From a virus, in IMG/VR virus record IMGVR_UViG_3300044630_000901, positions 1-56,971 of that record: a stretch of 56,971 bases of DNA. The stretch is one strand, 5' to 3'. Under the pieces are notes generated by a model, which searched no databases, was not told the origin of the DNA, and saw only the letters and a program-made list of their open reading frames with translations. How positions within the stretch are numbered: position 1 is the stretch's first letter; every line of letters begins with the position of its first letter. Made by a program: the position numbers and the translations under genes. This document shows positions 32,096 through 40,023 of the stretch, piece after piece.

Positions 32096-35000
32096 TCATA
32101 CCTCGTTGACTGCGTCACCGTCAAACTGGTTGCTGACCAAGGACAACACTGGAGTTGTCGATTCAGCGTTAAGACGTCGTGTGTCAATCACAATGCAGCG
32201 TGTCTGCTGCGACGTGCAGTCCGTGCCACGGGTGATGACAAACTTCTCGCCTTGAGATATGAGGGCACCATCGTCCTTGAGGCTGGCCACCATCGAGTGA
32301 TAGTCCATGCGGTTGGCCATGCACCAGTCGCGCACTTCCTTCTGAGACAAGATCAAGCGACCGGCCAGCTCTTTGTTGTTGACCGTGCCGAGGATGTAGC
32401 GTCCAGCGATTGGGCCATTGACTCGGTTGCGCGGGGTCTCAGGACCACGACCGTCACGGCTGTCACGGCACTCGGTGGTTACGATGATGCGTTGGCTGAG
32501 CATGCCGACCATGCGCTGGAACCCGTCCTCAGAAGACACGGTGTTGTTCTCGTTGACAGACTCGGCCAGCTCGCGCAGCAGGTTCACGGTGAACTTGTAC
32601 AGCTCCTTGATGTCAAACTGGACAATGCCCAGCTTCTTGGCGATCTTGGCAATCACGATGGTGCAGGCACTGTGGGCACGGTAGAAACGGAACTTGGGGT
32701 TGGACAGCACCTCAGTGAACTTGCCCAGCATGGTCTGCATGTCACGGTACACCTCGGCTTCGTTGGCCAGAATGTACTTGACCATGGCGGCTCCCGCATG
32801 GCCGGAGTTGGCAGTCATCTTCTTGATGTTCTCAGCGGCCACCATGGCTGAAGCAGACCTCCAAGCGTCCTCACCGTCATCAGTCTCAGGGTAGTCGGCC
32901 CGGTTCACCAGCATCAGAGAGTCGTAGCGGTCCACGTTCAGCTGAATCAGGCGCACGGCTTCGGCCTGCGAGTTGGCTTGGTTAGCGGCCAGCAGTCCGT
33001 AGAAGTCACGGTTGCCAGTCACGTACACGTTGAGACGCCACTCGGACGACTTGGCGAACACCACACCGCCGCCCTTGGAAGTCAGTCGAACCTTGTCTTG
33101 GCCGTTGGACACGCCGTAGGCCACGTCACTGAACACACCAGCTTCCATGTTGGTCAGCTCATCAGCCAGCACCGGGATGTTGTTGTACACACCCAGCGTA
33201 GCCCACAGAGCGTTGGTGGTGAAGCCTTCCTTGGAGTTCAGGGTCATCTTCTCAGGGTTGCCGAACGCAGCCAGCGCAGCGTGACAGGCAGTGGTCTTGC
33301 CGCGACCAGACTTGCCGCCTTGCAGAGCCAGAATCAGACCCTTGTACAGGTCTTCGCAGTGGTGCGATACCAGTGAACCCCAGCCAGCGCAGATGGCGTA
33401 CTGCCAGTGGACAGCCTCGGGGCGGTTGTACATGAAGTTCAGGGCTTCGGCGTAGCCTTCCAAGCTGCCACGGCTGTTCTTGAACGTAGCGGCACGCTCC
33501 TTGGCGTTGCCGCCGACCAGCACTTTGCGCTCGCTGCCGTCTTCCAAATACAGGGTCTCACCAATCAGGAACGACTTGTGGTCATCCTTCCAGCCAAAGG
33601 CCGTCATGGTGTTGGTCTCGGTGATGCTGCGCTTTAGTGACTGCAGCTGGTCCAGCAGGTATGCCGCCATGTGCTCTCCAGCGTTTTTGTGATTGCTCTT
33701 TGTGAGCTCGTACCGGGCCATGGCCCTGAGCAGATCGGTGGGTGACGCCACTGACTCGCCTGAAATCTCAAAGTCACGGATGCGCTTGTCGGGTAGATGC
33801 AACCGGATGCCATAACGGAACGTGCCGTCTTCGCCACGGATGCGGGTTGTTGGGTAGAACAGGTTCTCGCAGAACGGGAAAATCTGCAGCACGCCCTCTT
33901 TGTCAGGTATGAGGCGGCTCAGCAAACCGGAGTCCCACTGGTAGCCACGTGGGAGCGCTGGCACAGTCGCTTGCTCCTCAACACCTTCCTCAGTAACAGT
34001 CTCTTCGACCGTCGCTTCTGGCTCGGGCATTACTCGGCCAAGCTGGAGAGGTGTAGTGATCTTGCCCTTGAACGTGCAGCCGTTGCAGCCGTCAGGGTTG
34101 CAGCCTTGGAAGGACTCGCAGGTTGTCGGGCCAGCGTTCCATGAGTCGTACTTGACGTCCCAGTCGAGGCTGGTGTGGCCAGAGTCTTCCCGGTTGGAAG
34201 TCCATGACTGAGCCAGCTCCCGTCCGTCCTCACAGAAAGTCAGCAGCCCGATAACGCGCCGCCAGACTTCATACTCCACGTCACCCATGGTGTCGCGCAT
34301 GGCACCAACTTGCTGGCACTTGCTGGCCATCTCGTCGGCGCTGACTGGAACGTCTGGGTATTGTGTCAGGTGGGCGGTCAGGTCCGAATTAAGGTCAGTC
34401 GGCTGATACTGTTTCTTGGGCGTCTCTTTGATCGGCTTGACGCCGTTCTCTTTGGCGTAGGCAAACAGCGTTACCGCGAACTCTTTGGGGTCAATAGCTT
34501 CACATGCGGCCAGCAGCTTAACTGTCTTGGCGTCGCCGTTCTTGCGGTTGGTCGAACCTACGGGGCGCAGGATGGAGCTGAAGTCAGCCGTACGCGTTGG
34601 GTCAGCGATGACCTTGGCGTGAGCCAGCGTAGCCTTGAGGACCGTAGCCACCTTGCGCCACAGCTCGTGGCCAATCTCATGTGTCAGGGGCCAGTAGGCA
34701 TGCACACCGTTGCCGGAATCAACCAGCATGGGGCGTGGGATACCAACGTCCTTGGCGAACTTGGCCATGGCCACACAAGCGTCTTTCTTGGTCAGGTAGC
34801 CCTGCCCCTTGTCGAACTTGTCTTGGCCGCAGTCTACGTCCACCCAAAACGCCTTGGCTTTGTCCCAGTTCTCAGGGATGCGGTACTTGCGTTTGGGGTT
34901 GCCCTTGACGTCGAGCTCTTCCAACTCGATCACGGCTTTTTGGTAGGACGCGCACGCATGGTACACCGACAGCTGCTTGCTGCCAGCCATACCCTCAATG

Positions 35001-35128
35001 GCTTCGGCCATTGACTCAAGATCAGTGTAGACCTTGTGAGCCGGGAATTTGTAGCCCTCTTTGAACAGGGCTAGGTAATGTATGCCGAACTCCGGCAGTA
35101 TTGTTTTGAGGAACTCAAGGGTGTTCAT
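32096..35128 (-). CDS. Primase/helicase: primpol-like N-terminus, DUF927-type ATPase
   Basis: A 1010-residue replication protein. N-terminal AEP/primpol-like signatures: FWVDVDCGQDKFDKG (about residues 93-107, catalytic Asp pair) and VDSGNGVHAYWPL (about 137-149). A Cys cluster CESFQGCNPDGCNGC (about 342-356) may bind zinc. The ATPase has Walker A GGKSGRGKTT (about 604-613), a DELT-type Walker B-like region (VLADELTNME) and VYVTGNRD sensor-like motif; this matches DUF927 helicase-like proteins. It probably both primes and unwinds at the fork with the PolA and SSB-like proteins. The leftmost gene of the leftward arm; ribosome site is weak. Confidence 0.85.
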   Translation of the reverse strand: MNTLEFLKTILPEFGIHYLALFKEGYKFPAHKVYTDLESMAEAIEGMAGSKQLSVYHACASYQKAVIELEELDVKGNPKRKYRIPENWDKAKAFWVDVDCGQDKFDKGQGYLTKKDACVAMAKFAKDVGIPRPMLVDSGNGVHAYWPLTHEIGHELWRKVATVLKATLAHAKVIADPTRTADFSSILRPVGSTNRKNGDAKTVKLLAACEAIDPKEFAVTLFAYAKENGVKPIKETPKKQYQPTDLNSDLTAHLTQYPDVPVSADEMASKCQQVGAMRDTMGDVEYEVWRRVIGLLTFCEDGRELAQSWTSNREDSGHTSLDWDVKYDSWNAGPTTCESFQGCNPDGCNGCTFKGKITTPLQLGRVMPEPEATVEETVTEEGVEEQATVPALPRGYQWDSGLLSRLIPDKEGVLQIFPFCENLFYPTTRIRGEDGTFRYGIRLHLPDKRIRDFEISGESVASPTDLLRAMARYELTKSNHKNAGEHMAAYLLDQLQSLKRSITETNTMTAFGWKDDHKSFLIGETLYLEDGSERKVLVGGNAKERAATFKNSRGSLEGYAEALNFMYNRPEAVHWQYAICAGWGSLVSHHCEDLYKGLILALQGGKSGRGKTTACHAALAAFGNPEKMTLNSKEGFTTNALWATLGVYNNIPVLADELTNMEAGVFSDVAYGVSNGQDKVRLTSKGGGVVFAKSSEWRLNVYVTGNRDFYGLLAANQANSQAEAVRLIQLNVDRYDSLMLVNRADYPETDDGEDAWRSASAMVAAENIKKMTANSGHAGAAMVKYILANEAEVYRDMQTMLGKFTEVLSNPKFRFYRAHSACTIVIAKIAKKLGIVQFDIKELYKFTVNLLRELAESVNENNTVSSEDGFQRMVGMLSQRIIVTTECRDSRDGRGPETPRNRVNGPIAGRYILGTVNNKELAGRLILSQKEVRDWCMANRMDYHSMVASLKDDGALISQGEKFVITRGTDCTSQQTRCIVIDTRRLNAESTTPVLSLVSNQFDGDAVNEV

Positions 35129-35176
35129 GCGTCACCCACTGTTGTTTTTCTGCAACTCATAGCCACTCCAGAAAGC

Positions 35177-35197
35177 GAAAAAGCCCGCTGACGGGCT
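35177..35197 (-). terminator. Leftward terminator between SSB-like and primase genes
   Basis: On the leftward strand AGCCCG-TCAG-CGGGCT is followed by five or six T. It is a compact Rho-independent terminator or attenuator 49 bp before the primase start and would keep primase levels below those of the SSB-like protein. Confidence 0.75.
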
Positions 35198-35207
35198 TGG
35201 AAGAGTA

Positions 35208-35236
35208 GGGCCAGTGTACTTCAACGTCACTGGCCC
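35208..35236 (-). other. Perfect 9-bp hairpin after the SSB-like gene
   Basis: GGGCCAGTG and CACTGGCCC are separated by 11 bases and lie 11 bp past the SSB-like stop. No long U-run follows. It may stabilise the 3' end of the SSB message or form a dual terminator with 35177-35197. Confidence 0.7.
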
Positions 35237-35246
35237 CACAAGTTGC

Positions 35247-36179
35247 TTAGTCGTCGAAACTGATACCGTCGAGGTCGAGGTCCATGTCATCGTCAACTGG
35301 AGCTGGCTTAGGAGCTGGCTTGGCAGCAGCTTTGGGCTTGGCCACCGGAGCGGGGGCTTCCTCTTCCTCAACTACCGGCTTAGCTTTGGGCTTGGCCACA
35401 GGAGCTGGGGCTTCCTCTTCCTCAGCGGCAGCAGGAGCTTCAGCAGCAATAGCGGCAGCCACGGACGAACCGAGGATGTTGGATACCACGTCAGACGCAG
35501 CGATCTCTTGGACTTCAGCAAAGCCGTCGTCGTCCAGCAGGCCCACAGCGGAGAAGGTCAGCTTGGGAGATTCAGCTTGCAAGTCAAAGCCAACCTTGGT
35601 GACAACCATGTTGTAGCCAACACCGCGCTTGGCCAACATCTGACCGTACTCGCCCAGAGCCTTGATAGACGCTGGAGGAACGCGCAGCAGCATGGCGTCA
35701 TTGATCTGACCGGCAGGAGCCACGGCCATACGGACGGCGTCGGCGCAAGCCTTGCCCTTGGTAGCACCCTTCTCTGAGACACGCGAGCCCCACTGGTTGT
35801 GTGGGCAGGTAGCGCACTTCTTGGCCTGCTTGTTCTGAGCGTCCGCAGCTGGCTCAACGCCGTCGTTGGAGTAGCAGTCAGGCTTCTGGCCTTCGCTGGA
35901 GTCCTTGTCGTAGCCCTTGATGTAGAAAACCTTGCTGGTGCCCTTGTTGGCCTTGAGCAACACCACGTTCAGGCTGGTAGCAGCGCTGTCTGGGTCTTTG
36001 GGGTTCATCTGGATTTCGCGCTCGCCGTCGCGGACGACTGCAAACACTTTGCCCTTGATGGAGATGACAGGGAAGCCACCACCAGCGTGAGCGGTCAGAT
36101 CGGAGTTGAGCGCAGCGATGTCAACTTTTTTGAGGAATGAAGGCAGGTTGCTGCCAGAGTCGAATGGAATGATGTTCAT
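35247..36179 (-). CDS. SSB-like ssDNA-binding protein with acidic tail
   Basis: A 310-residue protein. The N-terminal two-thirds is the OB/beta-like DNA-binding part; it has a Cys/His cluster (CYSNDG, KKCATCPHNQWGS, GKACADA; about residues 100-145) that could bind zinc. The C-terminal part is two repeats of EEEEAPAPVAKPKA plus the acidic end DDDMDLDLDGISFDD. An acidic, mobile tail that recruits replication partners is the hallmark of phage SSBs such as T7 gp2.5 and T4 gp32. It lies directly before primase/helicase. The fold is inferred. Confidence 0.75.
   Translation of the reverse strand: MNIIPFDSGSNLPSFLKKVDIAALNSDLTAHAGGGFPVISIKGKVFAVVRDGEREIQMNPKDPDSAATSLNVVLLKANKGTSKVFYIKGYDKDSSEGQKPDCYSNDGVEPAADAQNKQAKKCATCPHNQWGSRVSEKGATKGKACADAVRMAVAPAGQINDAMLLRVPPASIKALGEYGQMLAKRGVGYNMVVTKVGFDLQAESPKLTFSAVGLLDDDGFAEVQEIAASDVVSNILGSSVAAAIAAEAPAAAEEEEAPAPVAKPKAKPVVEEEEAPAPVAKPKAAAKPAPKPAPVDDDMDLDLDGISFDD
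35328..35423 (-). repeat. Two 42-bp direct repeats in the SSB-like linker
   Basis: Units 35328-35369 and 35382-35423 (period 54 bp) differ by about two bases and encode the duplicated acidic/Pro/Ala linker. In-frame recombination could change linker length. Confidence 0.85.
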
Positions 36180-36206
36180 GGTTTTCTCTGTGAAGGGAGG
36201 AGGAGT

Positions 36207-36593
36207 TTATGCCGAACGGCGGATGTTGACAACGCGCTCTGAGCGAATATTTATGCCCGGTGGTAACTCGTTGTCGTTGTTGTCGCGGAACTGTTCAATG
36301 GCGGTCTTTGCAGCCCGCACCTCGATCAAGCTCCACTCTTCGTTGGCCTTCACAAATTCCATGAAGGCTTCACGATCTGCAACGCTGGCGGTTGTACGCA
36401 CAGCGGTGTAAGCCGTACCAAACTCAGTCTTCACTGAGTCCATGCCGGTCTTGTTAAATACGTCCAGCAGCTTGGCTTCGAGCTTGTCCATCTTTTCAGT
36501 GATGGGGGCAACTGAGGCTTCAAACTCGGACTTCATCTGCGCTTTCTTGTCACGGAGCTGTATGTACAGCGTGACGGCTTCTGATAATTTCAT
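36207..36593 (-). CDS. Conserved helical protein near SSB, unknown
   Basis: A 128-residue protein with a coiled-coil N-terminal half (LSEAVTLYIQLRDKKAQMKS) and a mixed C-terminal half with VKTEFGTAYTAVRTTASVAD and LPPGINIRSERVVNIRRSA. This motif pair is familiar from podovirus replication loci but lacks an assigned role. The stop/start overlap with the helicase (ATGA) couples it. It may be a recombination or SSB partner, from position only. Confidence 0.65.
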   Translation of the reverse strand: MKLSEAVTLYIQLRDKKAQMKSEFEASVAPITEKMDKLEAKLLDVFNKTGMDSVKTEFGTAYTAVRTTASVADREAFMEFVKANEEWSLIEVRAAKTAIEQFRDNNDNELPPGINIRSERVVNIRRSA

Positions 36594-38161
36594 TGGTCTA
36601 TCCGCTCTTTCATCATGTCGAGTAACACACCCTGCATGGACTGTTTGTCCTGCAGTCTCTTATACACACGCCGCTCAACATCCGTACCTGCAATGTGAAC
36701 GATCACTGTGGTTCTTGTCTGGCCCGGTCGCCTTACGCGAGCACAAGCCTGTTCGTAAGTCTCATTCGAGTGAACCGGGGCGTACCACACGATGGTGGTT
36801 GCTGCCGTCAGTGTCAGCCCGTGGCTCATGGTCGATGCGTTAGCCACCAACACACGAGGGTCTAGACCTCGTTGAAACTCACCAAAAATTCGGTCGCGCT
36901 CGGATTTGCTAGTTCCGCCATGCACCGTTTCTACCGTCCAGTCCTTACGCAGTTCTGACGCCACACTTTCCAGTGCGCCGGTCAGTGGCACAAACACGAT
37001 GACTTTGCCTTCGGACTCTTCGATGATTTCCTTGAGCACGTCCATGCGTGGCTTGGATGGGATGACAACCTCTTCGCCGTCTGTCCCGTATGCGACACCA
37101 CATGCGATCTGAATCAACTTGTTGGCTTTCACAGCCTCGTTGACAGCCAGAATCTGCCCACCGGAGTACTCGGTAGCCAGCTTGTTCATCATGTCCTTGT
37201 AGGCCTTGTCCTGCTCCTTGGTGAGGGCCACCTCGCGGGTAATGAATGTCTGCTCTGGCAAGTCCACGCAGTCATCCAGTGAGAACCGGATAGCTGGCTG
37301 CATCATCTGGTACACGGCGTCGTTGGCGTCTTGGCGTGCTGCCCACTTGAACGGTGTGATCTGCCGCATCACGCGGTCACGGAACGCACTGAAATACTTG
37401 GGCACGTTGTTGTTATCTGGTGTCACCAGCTTGCACTGGGCCCATGCGTCGGTAGGAGCGTTAGGCGTTGGTGAGCCAGTCATGCCCCACACACGGCGTG
37501 TGGACTGCTTGTTGCAGATGGTGTTCAGAATCTTCCAGCGGTCAGTGCCAGAGTTACGTGCCAACGCAAGCTCGTCTACAACGATCAGATCAATGTCAGG
37601 GCGCTTGGCCAGCTCGTCTTTGATGGTGGCCAGCCCGTCGATGTTGATGACGTAGACATGCACGTCCTGCTTGAGCAGCTTGATACGTCTGTCCCGTGAA
37701 CCGTGCAGTACCACGCAGTCTAAGTGCGGGAACGTCTGGAACACTGAGTCAGCCCACGTACGCTCCATGGTAGACAGCGGACACACAACGAGCATCTTCT
37801 TGACTGTCTTGGTGCGACGTAGATAGTCGTACGCCCACAGTGCGCTGTTGGTCTTGCCAGTGCCCATACCGTTGAGGCAGAACGCACGGCTGTTCATAGA
37901 CAGAAATGAAGCCGTCTCCAGTTGAGCGGAGAACGGACTGTGCCTACCACTGACCTTGGGCCAGTCATAGTGCATGGGCATGGGGTCAGGAACCTCGAAG
38001 CCCAAGTTACGCAGCACCCGAGTTTCATCAGGTCTGTGTGGCACTGCTACCAGTGTCGCGCCTTTGTGTTCGACCAACACTGAGGTTGGTATGACAGTCG
38101 TTACTCGTGTCGGGTTGCGAAGCTTGAGTACGACTGCTTTTTTATCTTTGTGAATTAGCAT
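36590..38161 (-). CDS. SNF2-type superfamily 2 helicase
   Basis: A 523-residue SF2 helicase/translocase. Motif I GMGTGKT (residues 98-104); motif II VVDELALARN with DELA in place of DEAH (about 188-197); motif III GMTGSPTPN; C-terminal RecA lobe with VFVPLTGALESVASEL and motif VI QACARVRRPGQT. SNF2-like phage enzymes translocate on dsDNA and often accompany PolA/primase. DELA is an uncommon motif II but keeps Asp-Glu. Start overlaps the next gene by seven bases. Confidence 0.9.
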   Translation of the reverse strand: MLIHKDKKAVVLKLRNPTRVTTVIPTSVLVEHKGATLVAVPHRPDETRVLRNLGFEVPDPMPMHYDWPKVSGRHSPFSAQLETASFLSMNSRAFCLNGMGTGKTNSALWAYDYLRRTKTVKKMLVVCPLSTMERTWADSVFQTFPHLDCVVLHGSRDRRIKLLKQDVHVYVINIDGLATIKDELAKRPDIDLIVVDELALARNSGTDRWKILNTICNKQSTRRVWGMTGSPTPNAPTDAWAQCKLVTPDNNNVPKYFSAFRDRVMRQITPFKWAARQDANDAVYQMMQPAIRFSLDDCVDLPEQTFITREVALTKEQDKAYKDMMNKLATEYSGGQILAVNEAVKANKLIQIACGVAYGTDGEEVVIPSKPRMDVLKEIIEESEGKVIVFVPLTGALESVASELRKDWTVETVHGGTSKSERDRIFGEFQRGLDPRVLVANASTMSHGLTLTAATTIVWYAPVHSNETYEQACARVRRPGQTRTTVIVHIAGTDVERRVYKRLQDKQSMQGVLLDMMKERIDQ

Positions 38162-38460
38162 GGGTTGAGTGATTTGTGAAGTGCCATGGCCTCGCTAAAA
38201 ATAAGCGGCTTCCAAACGAAGAGCCCTCGTTCTTGTTCAGCTTCAAACTCATGGTTAATCTTGTCCTGCATTTTTTTATTACGGTCGCGGTTGCGTTCGT
38301 GTCGCAAAGCTAGTTTTTTTGCCGGTGTTCCAGACGAAACACCAAGCACCCTAGCGGCTTGTGTGTAATTCATACCTTGGATGTTTATGAGATTCCACGC
38401 AAAGCAGTAGAGCATGTCGTCGTAACTATCTTCGAGGTCGTAGTAGTGGTTTATTAGCAT
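38155..38460 (-). CDS. Small HTH-like protein
   Basis: A 101-residue protein. The segment GMNYTQAARVLGVSSGTPAK (about residues 29-48) looks like a helix-turn-helix with A-A-x-x-L-G-V spacing. A basic coil (RHERNRDRNKKMQDK) follows. The N-terminus is acidic/Tyr-rich. It overlaps both neighbours, so it is part of the replication operon. A DNA-binding regulator or replication accessory is plausible. Confidence 0.6.
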   Translation of the reverse strand: MLINHYYDLEDSYDDMLYCFAWNLINIQGMNYTQAARVLGVSSGTPAKKLALRHERNRDRNKKMQDKINHEFEAEQERGLFVWKPLIFSEAMALHKSLNPC

Positions 38461-38720
38461 GTGAGTTTCATTGCAACAAGAGCTGCTGTGACCCCTTCAT
38501 CGGTTTGTTCAAATGGCATTTCGTGGATTTCGTCGCTAATGTCGTGCCTTGTTCGCCAGCGGACCAGCAGTTGGTCGTTGATGTAGTCGCGCATCATCGT
38601 GATGGCGATGATGCCCTCCGGTACTTGCTGGCCGAACCACGGTAGTGGCATGGCCCGGGTCATCGGGTGGGGGTTGCTCCAGTTGCCACGGTCTTCACTT
38701 ATCGGGGTTGTAAGAGCCAC
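38454..38720 (-). CDS. Unknown 88-residue protein
   Basis: Begins at GTG 38720 (MALTTPISEDRGNWSNPHP) with GGAGG seven bases upstream, and overlaps the previous gene by 26 bases. It contains AMPLPWFGQQVPEGIIAIT and WRTRHDISDEIHEMPFEQ. The longer frame up to 38831 is rejected because it lies in a real gene. Function is unknown. Confidence 0.6.
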   Translation of the reverse strand: MALTTPISEDRGNWSNPHPMTRAMPLPWFGQQVPEGIIAITMMRDYINDQLLVRWRTRHDISDEIHEMPFEQTDEGVTAALVAMKLTC

Positions 38721-38961
38721 TACCCTTCCTCCACCCACGGTTGGTTGCGCGTTCTTGGACTGTGGTGTTGCCCTTGTGGTTGCCGCCGCCATTCTCCAGC
38801 GACTTCTTGTGGGCCACGTCCTTACCATCACCGACTTTGGCTTTGCCGTCTTTGATAGCTTCGCGCCGTGCAGCGTTGTTCTTCACACGCTTGGCCACTT
38901 CTTCAGGGCGAGCGTTGTAGGCTTTTTGATATTCAAGTTTGCGGGGTGTTGACTTCGTCAT
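38695..38961 (-). CDS. Conserved basic protein of phage replication loci
   Basis: An 88-residue, strongly basic protein. It begins TKSTPRKLEYQKAYNARPEE, followed by VAKRVKNNAARREAIKDGKA and KVGDGKDVAHKKSLENGG. The A-R-R-E-A and D-G-K-D-V-A-H-K motifs are very common in tailed phages near nucleases, sometimes labelled HNH-associated. ATG 38961 has ACTGGAG upstream. A nucleic-acid role is likely, but no catalytic site is visible. Confidence 0.7.
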   Translation of the reverse strand: MTKSTPRKLEYQKAYNARPEEVAKRVKNNAARREAIKDGKAKVGDGKDVAHKKSLENGGGNHKGNTTVQERATNRGWRKGSGSYNPDK

Positions 38962-39277
38962 TTGGTCTCTCCAGTTTGAAGTAGATATCAATTGAATTGA
39001 ACAGGGTTTTCAGGTCATCAGGATTGTCCACCACCCAAGCAAAGCCTTCAGCTTTTTGTATGGCCTCGATGACCCTGTCTTGATTGGCCGTCGTCTGGTT
39101 ACGCTTGCCGGGAGCCTTGGTCTCAATGGCCACGAACAGCCCACGGTAGCAGCAGATGATGTCCGGGATACCGACCTGCCCCATGCCATTAGACACAGGC
39201 ATAAAGAACCATGCGCCGATGGACTTGAGGTATTTCTTGCAAGCGTCTTTGACGACGCCCTCTGGGGTTTTAGCCAT
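38933..39277 (-). CDS. VRR-NUC domain nuclease
   Basis: A 114-residue single-domain nuclease of the PD-(D/E)XK superfamily: KTPEGVVKDACKKYLKSIG, then GIPDIICCYRGLFVAIETKA (Asp and E-x-K catalytic residues), and a following TTANQDRVIEAIQKAEGFAW. This matches phage VRR-NUC proteins, which act on branched or structured DNA. ATG 39277 has GGAGGA upstream. It overlaps both neighbours and its C-terminus includes a KLE codon run that is the next gene's ribosome site. Confidence 0.88.
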   Translation of the reverse strand: MAKTPEGVVKDACKKYLKSIGAWFFMPVSNGMGQVGIPDIICCYRGLFVAIETKAPGKRNQTTANQDRVIEAIQKAEGFAWVVDNPDDLKTLFNSIDIYFKLERPNDEVNTPQT

Positions 39278-39926
39278 TCTTCCTCCCGTTGAATTCACAG
39301 CTCAATACTGGACACCACGCCTTACACAGCCCTGACGTTTTGGCTGGCCACTTGTCTCTCTCATAAGCAGACTCCAGCTTGGCCACACGAGGTACGAACC
39401 CCTGCCAGATGATGGGCACTTCAGCTCGTTGGCGAGGCTGCCAGTCGATCTTCTTTTCCTTGAGCCAGATGAAACCTGTAGTGACCTTCTCGACTTCAGG
39501 GTGGTGGGCGAACACGTAGTTGGCGTATAGGTCTAACTGCTCGGTGGGCTTGCGCTTGCCGGTCTTGTAGTCGGCGACCACAGCGTGCTGGCCGTGGATA
39601 ACAACCAAGTCAGCGATGCCGCGAGTCCATGCGCCTTTCCATGCGGTGGGCTGGAAGTTGCGATCAAGAGCGTACTCCATCTCGCACAGCTTCTTGCCCG
39701 GCAGGGCAGCCAGCTTGAACGCCAGCTTCTGCCACTGGTCCATGCCTTCCGGCAGCATGACGCCGTCTTTGATGAAGTCTTCAAAGGCAGTGTGTACCCT
39801 TGTACCCCACTCAGTGTGTACCGTAGGCGGCTCGACAATGTCTCGCTTGACCTTGAGGTGATAGAACTTTCTTGGGCAGGTCTCGAACGTATCAAGTTGG
39901 CTGTACGTCCATGCTGGGTTTGTCAT
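39270..39926 (-). CDS. PD-(D/E)XK nuclease, Cas4/RecB-like
   Basis: A 218-residue nuclease. WTYSQLDTFETCPRKFYHLK (first Cys; about residues 6-25), GTRVHTAFEDF, LVVIHGQHAVVADYKTGKRK (Asp and D-Y-K catalytic core, about 107-126), QLDLYA, and C-terminal CKAWCPVLSCEF Cys cluster, which with the early Cys could hold an iron-sulphur cluster as in Cas4/AddB. A phage recombination/replication exonuclease is likely. A TTGACA promoter precedes it. Confidence 0.88.
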   Translation of the reverse strand: MTNPAWTYSQLDTFETCPRKFYHLKVKRDIVEPPTVHTEWGTRVHTAFEDFIKDGVMLPEGMDQWQKLAFKLAALPGKKLCEMEYALDRNFQPTAWKGAWTRGIADLVVIHGQHAVVADYKTGKRKPTEQLDLYANYVFAHHPEVEKVTTGFIWLKEKKIDWQPRQRAEVPIIWQGFVPRVAKLESAYERDKWPAKTSGLCKAWCPVLSCEFNGRKNG

Positions 39927-39945
39927 GTTGTTCCAATGCGGTGTC

Positions 39946-39974
39946 GCCCCAATGCGTCATTTGACGGTTGGGGC
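39946..39974 (-). other. Long hairpin in the nuclease leader
   Basis: GCCCCAA-C-CGTCA-AA-TGACG-CA-TTGGGGC on the leftward strand, a nested perfect hairpin with no U-run after it. It lies between the promoter (39993-40020) and the start codon at 39926, so it would be in the 5' leader and could protect or regulate the message. Confidence 0.65.
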
Positions 39975-39992
39975 TTTGCGTTCTGAAGCTCT

Positions 39993-40020
39993 ATGGTAGC
40001 AGCTTGATGAGTGGTGTCAA
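39993..40020 (-). promoter_or_regulatory. Leftward promoter for the nuclease/primase operon
   Basis: On the leftward strand TTGACA (40020-40015, perfect consensus), a 16-bp spacer and TACCAT (39998-39993, four of six). It lies immediately after the polymerase stop and would add expression to the downstream replication genes. Confidence 0.6.
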
Positions 40021-40023
40021 CGA

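Noticed and set aside
32077-32109. Ten-codon rightward frame after AAAGGAG
   Set aside because: It is too short, lies between a terminator and the end of the primase gene, and has no neighbour to couple with.
35214-35777. 187-residue rightward open frame over the SSB-like gene
   Set aside because: It is the complement of the Ala/Pro/Glu linker and lies through two hairpins. No supporting start site.
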